NCBI GenBank assembly: GCA_945897475.1
Contig: CAMDFL010000010.1
Coordinates: 1 to 46,455, forward strand
Reading direction: 5' to 3'
From: Bordetella parapertussis
GTDB taxonomy: Bacteria > Pseudomonadota > Gammaproteobacteria > Burkholderiales > SG8-39
Length of the DNA stretch: 46,455 nt
The position numbers and the translations under genes are program-made. The stretch's first letter is position 1; each line of letters starts with the position of its first letter. The notes under the pieces were generated by a model that worked only from the letters and a program-made list of their open reading frames with translations, ran no database searches and was not told the DNA's origin. This document shows, in pieces, positions 17,537 through 26,171 of the stretch.

Positions 17537-18754
17537 ATGTCCTTGAACGACCCACAATGGGGTAAGCGCGGCGGCGGCGGCAAAGGTGGCGGCGATGGTC
17601 CACCTGACCTCGATGAACTCTGGCGCAATTTCAATCAAAAACTCAACGGCCTGTTCAATCGCCGCCGAGGCGGAAATGACGATGGGCCCCCTAGCGAACC
17701 GCCCAATTTCCGTCAAATTGGCGGCGGCATCGGCCTGCTGGCGGGCCTGCTCCTGGTAGTGTGGTTGGCGAGTGGCTTTTATATCGTAGTAGAAGGCCAG
17801 CGCGGCGTGGTTCTGACCTTCGGAAAATTCTCTGAGGTGACCAATTCCGGCCTTCGCTGGCGCATGCCCTATCCGCTGCAATCGCATGAAATCGTGGATT
17901 TCACCGGCGTGCGCACCGTGGAGGTCGGTTACCGGAACAACGTCAAGACCAAGGTCTTGCGCGAATCCCTGATGTTGACCGACGATGAAAACATCATCGA
18001 CATTCAGTTCGCCGTGCAATTCACTCTAAAAGACCCGACCGAATTTTTGTTCAATAATCGGCGACCGGAAGAAGCGGTGCTGCAGGCCGCAGAAACCGCG
18101 ACGCGGGAAATCGTCGGCAAAAGCAAGATGGACTTCGTCTTGTATGAAGGCCGCGAGCAGGTCGCCTCGGCGGCGCAAAAACTGATGCAGGAGATCCTGG
18201 ATCGTTATGCACTCGGTATCAACATAAGCCGTGTCACCATGCAAAATGCCCAGCCTCCGGAACAAGTGCAAGGAGCGTTCGATGATGCGGTAAGGGCCAA
18301 GCAGGATCTGGAACGGCAAAAGAATGAAGGCCAAGCTTATTTCAACGAAATTGTGCCTAAGGCCAGGGGTACCGCAGCGCGCCTGATCGAAGAAGCCAAC
18401 GGATACCGCCAGAGTGTGATATCGAATGCCGAAGGCGAGGCGTCCCGGTTCAAGCAGATCCTTGTGGAATATAACCGCGCCCCCGCAGTCATGCGAGAGC
18501 GTATGTACATAGAAACCATGCAACAGATAATGACATCAACCACCAAAGTACTGATAGATGCGCGCGCGGGATCCAATCTTCTATACCTGCCGCTAGACAA
18601 ACTGATACAAATGGTGGGTGCCACCGGCGCATCCGAACTCCCGGTGGCAACACCTGGGGCCAGCCCCGCCACTGCCGCGCCCCCCCCACCGCTGGATACC
18701 AGCCCCCGTTCTCGCGATACCTTGCGCGGACGTGACAGGGAGGGACGGCCATGA
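17537..18754 (+). CDS. hflK: FtsH protease regulator HflK
   Basis: HflK is an SPFH/band-7 protein that forms the HflKC cage around FtsH. The 405-residue protein has a Gly-rich cytoplasmic N terminus (RGGGGKGGGDGPPDLDELW), a TM at about 61-84 and a periplasmic SPFH domain with VEGQRGVVLTFGKF. A long coiled-coil region includes GAFDDAVRAKQDLERQKNE. A Pro/Ala-rich tail follows. It lies 6 bases after hflX and overlaps hflC by 4 bases, consistent with equimolar HflK and HflC. Confidence 0.96.
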   Translation: MSLNDPQWGKRGGGGKGGGDGPPDLDELWRNFNQKLNGLFNRRRGGNDDGPPSEPPNFRQIGGGIGLLAGLLLVVWLASGFYIVVEGQRGVVLTFGKFSEVTNSGLRWRMPYPLQSHEIVDFTGVRTVEVGYRNNVKTKVLRESLMLTDDENIIDIQFAVQFTLKDPTEFLFNNRRPEEAVLQAAETATREIVGKSKMDFVLYEGREQVASAAQKLMQEILDRYALGINISRVTMQNAQPPEQVQGAFDDAVRAKQDLERQKNEGQAYFNEIVPKARGTAARLIEEANGYRQSVISNAEGEASRFKQILVEYNRAPAVMRERMYIETMQQIMTSTTKVLIDARAGSNLLYLPLDKLIQMVGATGASELPVATPGASPATAAPPPPLDTSPRSRDTLRGRDREGRP

Positions 18755-19632
18755 ACGAGAATCGCACCGCAGGTATCCTTATTGGCGCAGTCGTACTTGC
18801 GCTTGTTGCAGGGATGTCCATGTTTACCGTGGACCAGCGCGAAAAGGCGGTGATATTCCAATTGGGGGAAATCACCGAAGTCATCAGCGAACCCGGCCTA
18901 CATTTCAAATGGCCGTTTATTCAAAACGTCCGCTATTTCGACAATCGCATACTGACTCTTGATACACCTGATACCGAGCGATTTATTACCTCGGAGAAGA
19001 AAAACGTACTGGTGGATTCATTCGTCAAATGGCGTATTGGCGATTTGAAGCAGTATTACGTTAGCGTGCAAGGCGATGAGCAGCGCGCACAGACCCGCCT
19101 GTCGCAGACGGTCAATTCGGCATTACGAGAGGAGTTCGGTAAGCGTTTGGTAAAAGACGTTGTTTCCGGAGAGCGCGATGACATCATGCGTATCGTGCGA
19201 GACAAACTGGAAGAGGATGCGCTGCGGATTGGCGTTACGATCGTGGATGTACGCCTGAAGCGGGTCGAGTTGCCGCAAGAAGTCAGCGAATCCGTTTATC
19301 GACGCATGGAAGCTGAAAGACGTGCAGTGGCCAGTGAGTTGCGATCTCAGGGATTTTCGGAGGCGGAAAAAATTCGCGCCGAGGCTGACCGCGAACGACA
19401 AATCATTGTTGCCGAGGCCTACAAGCAGGCACAGACCGTCAAAGGTGAGGGGGATCAGAAGTCGAGCGGCATCTATGCACGGGCATTCGGCGAAAACCCC
19501 GAGTTCTATTCCTTCTACCGTAGCCTGGAAGGATATCGGGCTGGGTTCGGTAAAAGGAGTGATGTTCTGGTGCTCGAGCCGAATTCGGATTTCTTCAAAT
19601 ATATGAAAAACCCCGGTAAGGGTGGCAAATAA
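18751..19632 (+). CDS. hflC: FtsH protease regulator HflC
   Basis: HflC is the partner of HflK in the inner-membrane HflKC complex controlling FtsH. The 293-residue protein has an N-terminal anchor at about 7-25 (AGILIGAVVLALVAGMSM), then SPFH sequence TVDQREKAVIFQLGE and the conserved GLHFKWPFIQNVRYFDNRI. The coiled-coil helix contains RRMEAERRAVASELRSQG. The ATG overlaps the hflK stop. The length matches the family. Confidence 0.96.
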   Translation: MNENRTAGILIGAVVLALVAGMSMFTVDQREKAVIFQLGEITEVISEPGLHFKWPFIQNVRYFDNRILTLDTPDTERFITSEKKNVLVDSFVKWRIGDLKQYYVSVQGDEQRAQTRLSQTVNSALREEFGKRLVKDVVSGERDDIMRIVRDKLEEDALRIGVTIVDVRLKRVELPQEVSESVYRRMEAERRAVASELRSQGFSEAEKIRAEADRERQIIVAEAYKQAQTVKGEGDQKSSGIYARAFGENPEFYSFYRSLEGYRAGFGKRSDVLVLEPNSDFFKYMKNPGKGGK

Positions 19633-19638
19633 ACCCGG

Positions 19639-19824
19639 ATGGGCAAGACGCTTCTATGGGCTTTCGCCTTGATGCTTATTGTCGAAGGAATGCTCCCCTT
19701 CATGGTTCCCAAGGTATGGCGAGAAATGTTTAAGCGGATAATCGCCATGACTGATGGACAAATCCGATTTTTCGGACTGACCTCGATGATCGCGGGAGTG
19801 CTACTTTTGGCGCTTGCCAATTAG
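19639..19824 (+). CDS. small membrane protein, DUF2065 family
   Basis: This 61-residue protein has two hydrophobic segments (about 4-25 and 43-60) around a short basic loop (KVWREMFKRI). That matches the DUF2065 proteins commonly found right after hflC in beta- and gammaproteobacteria. It sits 6 bases after hflC and is probably cotranscribed. The function is not established; context suggests a link to the HflKC-FtsH membrane complex. Its stop codon lies inside a 21-bp tandem duplication. Confidence 0.85.
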   Translation: MGKTLLWAFALMLIVEGMLPFMVPKVWREMFKRIIAMTDGQIRFFGLTSMIAGVLLLALAN

Positions 19825-19857
19825 ACCGCTCTGATACTTAATTAGACCGCTCTGATA
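19819..19857. repeat. 21-bp tandem duplication containing the DUF2065 stop codon
   Basis: AATTAGACCGCTCTGATA occurs at 19819-19836 and again at 19840-19857 (period 21). The first copy contains the TAG stop (19822-19824). A decayed third start (ATTAGCGGGATA) is at 19861. The core AGACCGCTCTGATACTTA also occurs, inverted, at 25971-25988 after the dehydrogenase gene. Confidence 0.85.
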
Positions 19858-19942
19858 ACAATTAGCGGGATAAACTCGGGGCAGTTCACGTCGAATTATT
19901 GATCATTCCCAAAAACATGGCAGCCCCGTCAGAGGCATGTGT

Positions 19943-19971
19943 TTGTCATGAATTATGAACATCTCGATAAT
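19943..19971 (+). promoter_or_regulatory. probable sigma-70 promoter for hisZ
   Basis: TTGTCA (19943-19948), a 17-base spacer and GATAAT (19966-19971) match sigma-70 at 5/6 in each hexamer. Initiation near 19978 would leave a leader of about 47 bases before the hisZ ATG. The rest of the 200-base gap holds a dispersed 8-bp inverted repeat (GTCGAATT...AATTCGAC) of unclear meaning. Confidence 0.55.
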
Positions 19972-20024
19972 TGAATTCGACCTGCCCGATAACCAGCGCT
20001 GCCGCTTAAACTCAGATAACGATA

Positions 20025-21197
20025 ATGCGAAACTGGCTACTTCCAGAATATATTGAGGACGTGCTTCCGCCGGAGGCTGCGCGTATAGAATATTTACGTG
20101 GAATTCTGCTCGGTCAATTCAAGGTTCACGGTTATGAATTGGTCGTTCCCCCGATGCTCGAATACGTGGACTCGCTGCTCACCGGAACCGGGCATGACCT
20201 GGACTTGCGCACGTTCAAGCTGGTTGACCAGATCTCCGGACGCATGATGGGTCTGCGGGCGGACATCACTCCCCAGGTAGCCCGCATCGACTCGCATCTG
20301 CTGAACCGGGAAAGCGTAACCCGCCTATGTTATTGCGGCAGCGTTTTGCACACACGCCCACGCGGGCTGGATTCCACCCGGGAACCGATACAAATCGGCG
20401 CTGAGATATATGGCCACGCGGGAATCGAAAGCGATCTTGAAATTCAACGCCTGCTCAGCGCATGTTTCGATGCGTGTGGATTGGGAAACACACGCCTGGA
20501 TATCGGGCATGTCGGTATTTTTAGATCCATTTGTACGCGCGGTGGCGTAGGCCCATCGCTGGAGTCTGAGTTGCATGAGGCACTGGAGGCCAAGGATCAC
20601 GCCAGGATCGAATCCTTGGCAAAGTCATTGAGCACGCAGACAGGAGATGCCTTGCTGCGGCTTGTGCGCCTCTATGGCGCCCCCGGGATCATCGACATTG
20701 CACGGGTGCAATTGCCGCCTTATCCAGAGTTGACAAAGGCATTGGATGACTTAGAGCGTCTAGCACGCGACAACCATTTCGATGTCAGCGTGGATCTCGC
20801 GGATTTGCGTGGATATCAGTATCACAGCGGCGTAGTGTTCTCCGCCTATTGGGGGGGGGCGCAGGATAACTCCGGCGTTGGTAGCCAACGAGTTGGAAAA
20901 AATGCGCTTGCCCTCGGGGGGAGGTATGACGAAGTCGGCAAGGCATTCGGGCGGGCGCGTCCCGCTACCGGATTTAGCATGGATTTACGCGACCTTGCAC
21001 AGGTGATGCCCATGAACCGTCAAGCAAGCGCAATACGCGCTCCCTATGGCGACGAGCAATCTCTGCTTGCCGAAGTGTCACGATTGAGGAAACTGGGCGA
21101 AATCGTGCTGCAAAATTTACCAGGGGCGGACGATGGCCAACAATGCGAGCGGGAATTGGCTCACGTAAATGGAAAGTGGATTGTTCAAGCGTTGTGA
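20025..21197 (+). CDS. hisZ: ATP phosphoribosyltransferase regulatory subunit
   Basis: HisZ is a catalytically inactive paralogue of histidyl-tRNA synthetase that activates the short form of HisG in the first step of histidine synthesis. The 390-residue protein keeps the class II fold: WLLPEYIEDVLPPEAARIEYLR, MGLRADITPQVARI, and LGGRYDEVGKAFGRARPATGFSMDL. It lacks the C-terminal anticodon-binding domain. hisG lies outside the window. A nine-G run (20851-20859) interrupts the YWGGAQ-coding stretch. The hisZ-purA order is typical of betaproteobacteria. Confidence 0.95.
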   Translation: MRNWLLPEYIEDVLPPEAARIEYLRGILLGQFKVHGYELVVPPMLEYVDSLLTGTGHDLDLRTFKLVDQISGRMMGLRADITPQVARIDSHLLNRESVTRLCYCGSVLHTRPRGLDSTREPIQIGAEIYGHAGIESDLEIQRLLSACFDACGLGNTRLDIGHVGIFRSICTRGGVGPSLESELHEALEAKDHARIESLAKSLSTQTGDALLRLVRLYGAPGIIDIARVQLPPYPELTKALDDLERLARDNHFDVSVDLADLRGYQYHSGVVFSAYWGGAQDNSGVGSQRVGKNALALGGRYDEVGKAFGRARPATGFSMDLRDLAQVMPMNRQASAIRAPYGDEQSLLAEVSRLRKLGEIVLQNLPGADDGQQCERELAHVNGKWIVQAL

Positions 21198-21243
21198 TGA
21201 TAGTTTCTTTACCGCGGATTTTTGCGGTTTATGCATTGGATAA

Positions 21244-22542
<1,299 letters not shown>

Positions 22543-22560
22543 TTTTCATGGAGTATGAGC

Positions 22561-24228
22561 ATGCTTGAAGGAGTTGTGCCTTTTCCCGCGGAATTTGCCC
22601 GCAGATACCGGGAAAAAGGCTATTGGCTGGATAAGACGCTTGCCCAGGAATTCGAGGCTGTTTTCGATAAGTATGACGAGCGCATAGCCGTCTGGGATGG
22701 CGAACGTTCATTCACCTATCGAGAAATTGACTCCGTTAGCAGCCAGCTGGCACTGAATCTTCTCGATCTTGGTTTAAAGACCCTTGATCGAGTTGTGGTT
22801 CAACTGCCCAATGTTATCGAATTCGTGATGACTTATTTTGCGCTGCAAAAGATCGGCTGTATTCCCATTGCAGCGCTTGCCACGCACCGTTACGCGGAAG
22901 TCAGCCAGTTCGTTGAACTCGCTGGCGCCACCACCTGCATTTTTCCCGACACGCAAGGAGATTTCGACTTCCGGCCGATGATTGCGCGTGTCAAAGCCGA
23001 ATGTCCGTACATGAAATTCGGCCTGGTTTTGGGCGAAGCCGGAGCAGATTTTCTTTCGCTTCGCGATCTGATTGCGAAGCCCTCAACGCTCGATCCATCG
23101 ACATTGCAAGCGATACGCATTGAACCGACCGATCCGGCCATATTCCAACTATCCGGTGGCACCACCGGAGTACCCAAACTGATTCCACGTACCCACAATG
23201 ATTACGCCTACAACACCCGAGCGGCTGTGGAGGTTTGCGGTATCGACGCCGATTCAGTGCTCTTGCTGGTATTGCCGATCGCACACAATCTGCCACTGGC
23301 ATGTCCGGGATTGCAGGGATTCATGATGCGCGGGGCCAAAGTGGTGCTCTCGACGAGCACCCGCCCGGAGGAGATGTTCAAGCTTATCCAGCGGCACAAG
23401 GTTACCCACCTCAAGGTGGTCCCGGCGCTCCTGATTCGCTTGGTCAATGATCCCTCGATAGGCAACTACGATCTTTCATCAATGAAGGTCATTCAAAGCG
23501 GCGGGCAACGCATGCAGCCGGAGGTGCGGTTGCGCACCAAAACCTTGATTCCCAGTGTGACGGTGCAAGAAAACTTCGGCATGTCCGAAGGCGTGTTGAT
23601 GTTTGTGCGTCTTGACGATTCTGAAAAAGTGCGCCTGGAAACCTGCGGCCGGCCGGTTTGCGATGATGACGAAATCCGACTGGTGGACGACGATGACAAT
23701 ATTGTCGCGCCTGGGGAAGTGGGTGAATTCTGTTGCCGCGGGCCATATACCTTGCGAGGTTATTTCGGCGTGCCGGATTACAATTTGAAGGCCTTTACTT
23801 CCGACGGTTTTTATCGATCCGGCGACCTGATGCGCCAGCACCCCTCCGGCAATTACATGGTGGAAGGCCGTAAAAAGGATTTGATCAACCGCGGTGGCGA
23901 GAAGATCAGCGCCGAGGAAATCGAGAACCTGATCCTGTCCCACCCGGCGGTGCAAAACGCGGCCTGCGTATCCATGCCAGATGACATCATGGGCGAAAAG
24001 ATGTGCGCCTATGTGATTTTGCGCAAAGGCATGGCATTGTCACTTGCGCAACTGGTGGATTTTTTAAAGTCCAAGGAAATCGCCAAATTCAAGTTGCCCG
24101 AACGTCTGGAAACCTTGATGGATTTCCCGGTTTCGACCTTCGGCAAGGTATCCAAGAAAAATCTGGTTGAAATGGTGACGCGAAAGTTGGATGAAGAACG
24201 CGAGTCCAAGGCGAGGAGCACCTCATGA
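22561..24228 (+). CDS. aryl-acid adenylating enzyme (EntE/DhbE-like AMP ligase)
   Basis: This 555-residue ANL-superfamily enzyme activates an aromatic carboxylate as acyl-AMP and possibly passes it to CoA. It follows EntE/DhbE along its length: EGVVPFPAEFARRYREKGYW start, A3 motif LSGGTTGVPK (about 197-206), ENFGMSEG, YRSGDLMRQHPSGNY, and the hinge/A8 GRKKDLINRGGEKI. The aryl-acid Asn is present in AHNLPLACPG (about N243). The following Cys (about 248) and the Leu in EGVLMF (about 346) correspond to the DhbE Ser240 and Val337 positions, where salicylate-type enzymes carry Cys and Leu. The ATG at 22561 has GGAG 7 bases upstream. No carrier-protein, siderophore or NRPS gene is adjacent, so a catabolic CoA ligase is as likely. 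Confidence 0.82.
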   Translation: MLEGVVPFPAEFARRYREKGYWLDKTLAQEFEAVFDKYDERIAVWDGERSFTYREIDSVSSQLALNLLDLGLKTLDRVVVQLPNVIEFVMTYFALQKIGCIPIAALATHRYAEVSQFVELAGATTCIFPDTQGDFDFRPMIARVKAECPYMKFGLVLGEAGADFLSLRDLIAKPSTLDPSTLQAIRIEPTDPAIFQLSGGTTGVPKLIPRTHNDYAYNTRAAVEVCGIDADSVLLLVLPIAHNLPLACPGLQGFMMRGAKVVLSTSTRPEEMFKLIQRHKVTHLKVVPALLIRLVNDPSIGNYDLSSMKVIQSGGQRMQPEVRLRTKTLIPSVTVQENFGMSEGVLMFVRLDDSEKVRLETCGRPVCDDDEIRLVDDDDNIVAPGEVGEFCCRGPYTLRGYFGVPDYNLKAFTSDGFYRSGDLMRQHPSGNYMVEGRKKDLINRGGEKISAEEIENLILSHPAVQNAACVSMPDDIMGEKMCAYVILRKGMALSLAQLVDFLKSKEIAKFKLPERLETLMDFPVSTFGKVSKKNLVEMVTRKLDEERESKARSTS

Positions 24229-25067
24229 GAATTATCGATCTTCACTGCTATCCCAACACTCAGCAATGGATAGACTGCCAGGGGCCCTACGTCGACGCCC
24301 TGGCTAAATATTGGAACCGGGGATGGTCGGCAAAGTCCGAGGATGAGGTGCTTCGTGAATTTACCGATGCCGGGGTAGAGGCTTTGCTGGTGGCGCTGGA
24401 TCTGGAAACAACCATAGCCACGCCGCCCTGCGACAACGAATACGTGCATGCCATGTGGAAGCGTCATCCCAAGCGAATCATTCAGGCATGGGGCGCGGTA
24501 GAACCCGCCAAGGGTGAGATTGCGATTCGAGAAGCCAAAAAAGCAGTCAATGAACTTGGCATGATCGGCTTTCACTTTCATCCTATCATGCAGCATTTCG
24601 CGGTCAACGATAGACGTTACTACCCCTTGTTCGAGGTTATCAACGAACTCAAGGCGGCGGTCATGATCGATGTCGGCACCACCGGAATGGGGGCGGGCAT
24701 GCCTGGGGGAATGGGTGCGCGCATACGCCATGCCCATCCGGCTGCAATCGACGATCTTGCAGCGGATTTTCCCAATCTTAAAATCATCATGGCGCATCCG
24801 GGATGGCCCTGGGTGGATGAAACCACAGCAGTGGCTTTGCACAAGGGAAATGTATTCTGGGAAATGTCGGGCTGGGCGCCTAAATACTTTCCCGGCAATC
24901 TGAAAATTGATATACGCGCCCGGCTTCAGGACAAGATCATGTTCGGTAGCGATTACCCCAGCTTGCCTTACGCCCGAATTCTCAAGGAGTGGGGAGAGTT
25001 GGGCTACACGGACGTTGTGATGGAGAAAATATTTCACCAGAACGCTGAACGGGTGCTGGGTCTTTGA
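24225..25067 (+). CDS. amidohydrolase family protein (PF04909-type)
   Basis: This 280-residue TIM-barrel protein belongs to the amidohydrolase_2 group, which holds decarboxylases, lactonases and C-C hydrolases acting on aromatic or ring-cleavage compounds. Visible landmarks are DLHCYP (5-10), GFHFHP (115-120), MAHPGWPW (189-196, likely catalytic H191) and FGSDYP (240-245, conserved D243). The usual DxHxH metal motif is DxHxY here. The strand normally ending in a metal-binding His reads MIDVGTT. It overlaps the ligase stop by 4 bases (ATGA) with GAGGAG upstream, so it is translationally coupled. The substrate is unknown; with the ligase, an acyl-CoA or aromatic-acid reaction is inferred. Confidence 0.8.
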   Translation: MRIIDLHCYPNTQQWIDCQGPYVDALAKYWNRGWSAKSEDEVLREFTDAGVEALLVALDLETTIATPPCDNEYVHAMWKRHPKRIIQAWGAVEPAKGEIAIREAKKAVNELGMIGFHFHPIMQHFAVNDRRYYPLFEVINELKAAVMIDVGTTGMGAGMPGGMGARIRHAHPAAIDDLAADFPNLKIIMAHPGWPWVDETTAVALHKGNVFWEMSGWAPKYFPGNLKIDIRARLQDKIMFGSDYPSLPYARILKEWGELGYTDVVMEKIFHQNAERVLGL

Positions 25068-25208
25068 CATTGCCTGGCGGGCGCACGAAACGCCTGATTT
25101 GATACTTGATATTTCACCTAAATTATGCCGGAGATCCTCACCAATACTGGATCTACAGCCATCGACTCACTCTGAATTTGTATGCTTAAAATAAAAAGGA
25201 ACCCTCAC

Positions 25209-25970
25209 ATGACACCCCAACGCCCGGTCGCATTGGTCACAGGAGGCGGCACCGGTATTGGCCGCGCAGCGGTAATCGCGCTGGCAAAGGCAGGACACGA
25301 TGTAGTCATCAATTACAGCCGCAGCGAAGGTCCCGCCAAGGAAACCGCGAAGGAAGCTGCCACGCACGGCGCTAGGACACTGTTATGCAAATGCGATGTT
25401 TCGGATGAAACTGGCGTTAAAGGCATGTTCGCCGATATCGAGAAAACTTTTGGCCGGCTCGATGTGCTCATTAACAATGCCGGAACGACGACAACGATGA
25501 AGTTGAAGGACCTCGACAGTATCCCCGTCGACGAGTGGGATAAGGTGTTCGATGTTAACGTTCGCAGCATTTTTCTGGTGACTCGTGCCGCAGCGAAAAT
25601 GTTGCGCGAGACCAAGGGCTGCATAGTCAATACGGCCAGCATCGTGGGCTTGCGCCCTGGTCCGCAGCCGCTGCCCTATGCCGCCAGCAAGGCCGCAGTG
25701 GCTAATCTCACCAAGACACTGGCATACAATCTCGGCCCAGAAGTGCGGGTCAACGCGGTTGCGCCGGGTTGGATGGAAGGTGAATGGATGGAGCGGATGC
25801 TGGGCGACCGATACCGGGAACTCATGGACCGTCGTGCCAAATTGACGCCGCTTAAACGCTGCGTCACCGCCGAAGATGTGGCCGAAACCATGATGACCTT
25901 CGTGCAATCGAACCGTTTTGTCACCGGAGAAATCCTGGTGATCGATGGCGGGTTCACCAGTTCCACGTAA
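25209..25970 (+). CDS. short-chain dehydrogenase/reductase
   Basis: This 253-residue classical SDR uses NAD(P)H. It has the Rossmann motif TGGGTGIG (11-18), NNAG (89-92), catalytic S144 in NTASIVG and Y157/K161 in YAASK, with a C-terminal GEILVIDGGF. It resembles FabG-like 3-oxoacyl reductases and beta-hydroxyacyl dehydrogenases. The ATG at 25209 has AAGGA upstream; an earlier in-frame ATG at 25182 is less likely. The 141-base gap after the amidohydrolase shows no clear terminator, so all three accessory genes may be one unit. The substrate cannot be read from sequence. Confidence 0.88.
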   Translation: MTPQRPVALVTGGGTGIGRAAVIALAKAGHDVVINYSRSEGPAKETAKEAATHGARTLLCKCDVSDETGVKGMFADIEKTFGRLDVLINNAGTTTTMKLKDLDSIPVDEWDKVFDVNVRSIFLVTRAAAKMLRETKGCIVNTASIVGLRPGPQPLPYAASKAAVANLTKTLAYNLGPEVRVNAVAPGWMEGEWMERMLGDRYRELMDRRAKLTPLKRCVTAEDVAETMMTFVQSNRFVTGEILVIDGGFTSST

Positions 25971-25988
25971 TAAGTATCAGAGCGGTCT
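25971..25988. repeat. inverted copy of the post-DUF2065 18-mer
   Basis: TAAGTATCAGAGCGGTCT begins directly after the dehydrogenase TAA. It is the exact reverse complement of 18 bases in the tandem duplication that follows DUF2065 (19823-19840). The two locations bracket hisZ, purA and the three accessory genes. Confidence 0.85.
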
Positions 25989-26022
25989 CAATAACTTGTT
26001 CGAGTAAGGCGAGTATGCTTAC

Positions 26023-26045
26023 ACCATTAGCCTTTTTAAGGCCAA

Positions 26046-26049
<4 letters not shown>
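26023..26049 (-). other. hairpin overlapping the tRNA-Leu CCA end
   Basis: ACCATTAGCCTT and AAGGCCAATGGT pair over 12 bp with a 3-base loop and one G-T/mismatch position. On the minus strand the stem begins inside the encoded CCA end of tRNA-Leu. No U tract follows, so it is not a standard intrinsic terminator. It may mark the 3' boundary of the precursor or affect 3' trimming. Confidence 0.6.
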
Positions 26050-26132
<83 letters not shown>

Positions 26133-26143
26133 GAGAGGTGCGC

Positions 26144-26171
26144 ATTCTATAGAAAAACATTCATTTGTCAA
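26144..26171 (-). promoter_or_regulatory. probable promoter of tRNA-Leu
   Basis: On the minus strand a perfect TTGACA (26166-26171) is followed by a 16-base spacer and TAGAAT (26144-26149), placing the start a few bases before the mature tRNA. The -35 element overlaps the proposed TTG start codon of the divergent rnr gene (26165-26167), so the two genes share their control DNA. Confidence 0.6.

Noticed and set aside
21211-21228. ACCGC/GCGGT hairpin between hisZ and purA as a terminator
   Set aside because: The stem is only 5 bp with an 8-base loop and no proper U tract.
24009-25070. 353-residue antisense reading frame over the amidohydrolase
   Set aside because: It is a long shadow frame of a protein with clear family motifs on the plus strand; no own motif or ribosome site.
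22543-25970. Accessory cluster as a mobile element
   Set aside because: No integrase, transposase or terminal repeats of adequate length were seen, and composition appears like the neighbours. Only the 18-bp repeat remains as a hint.
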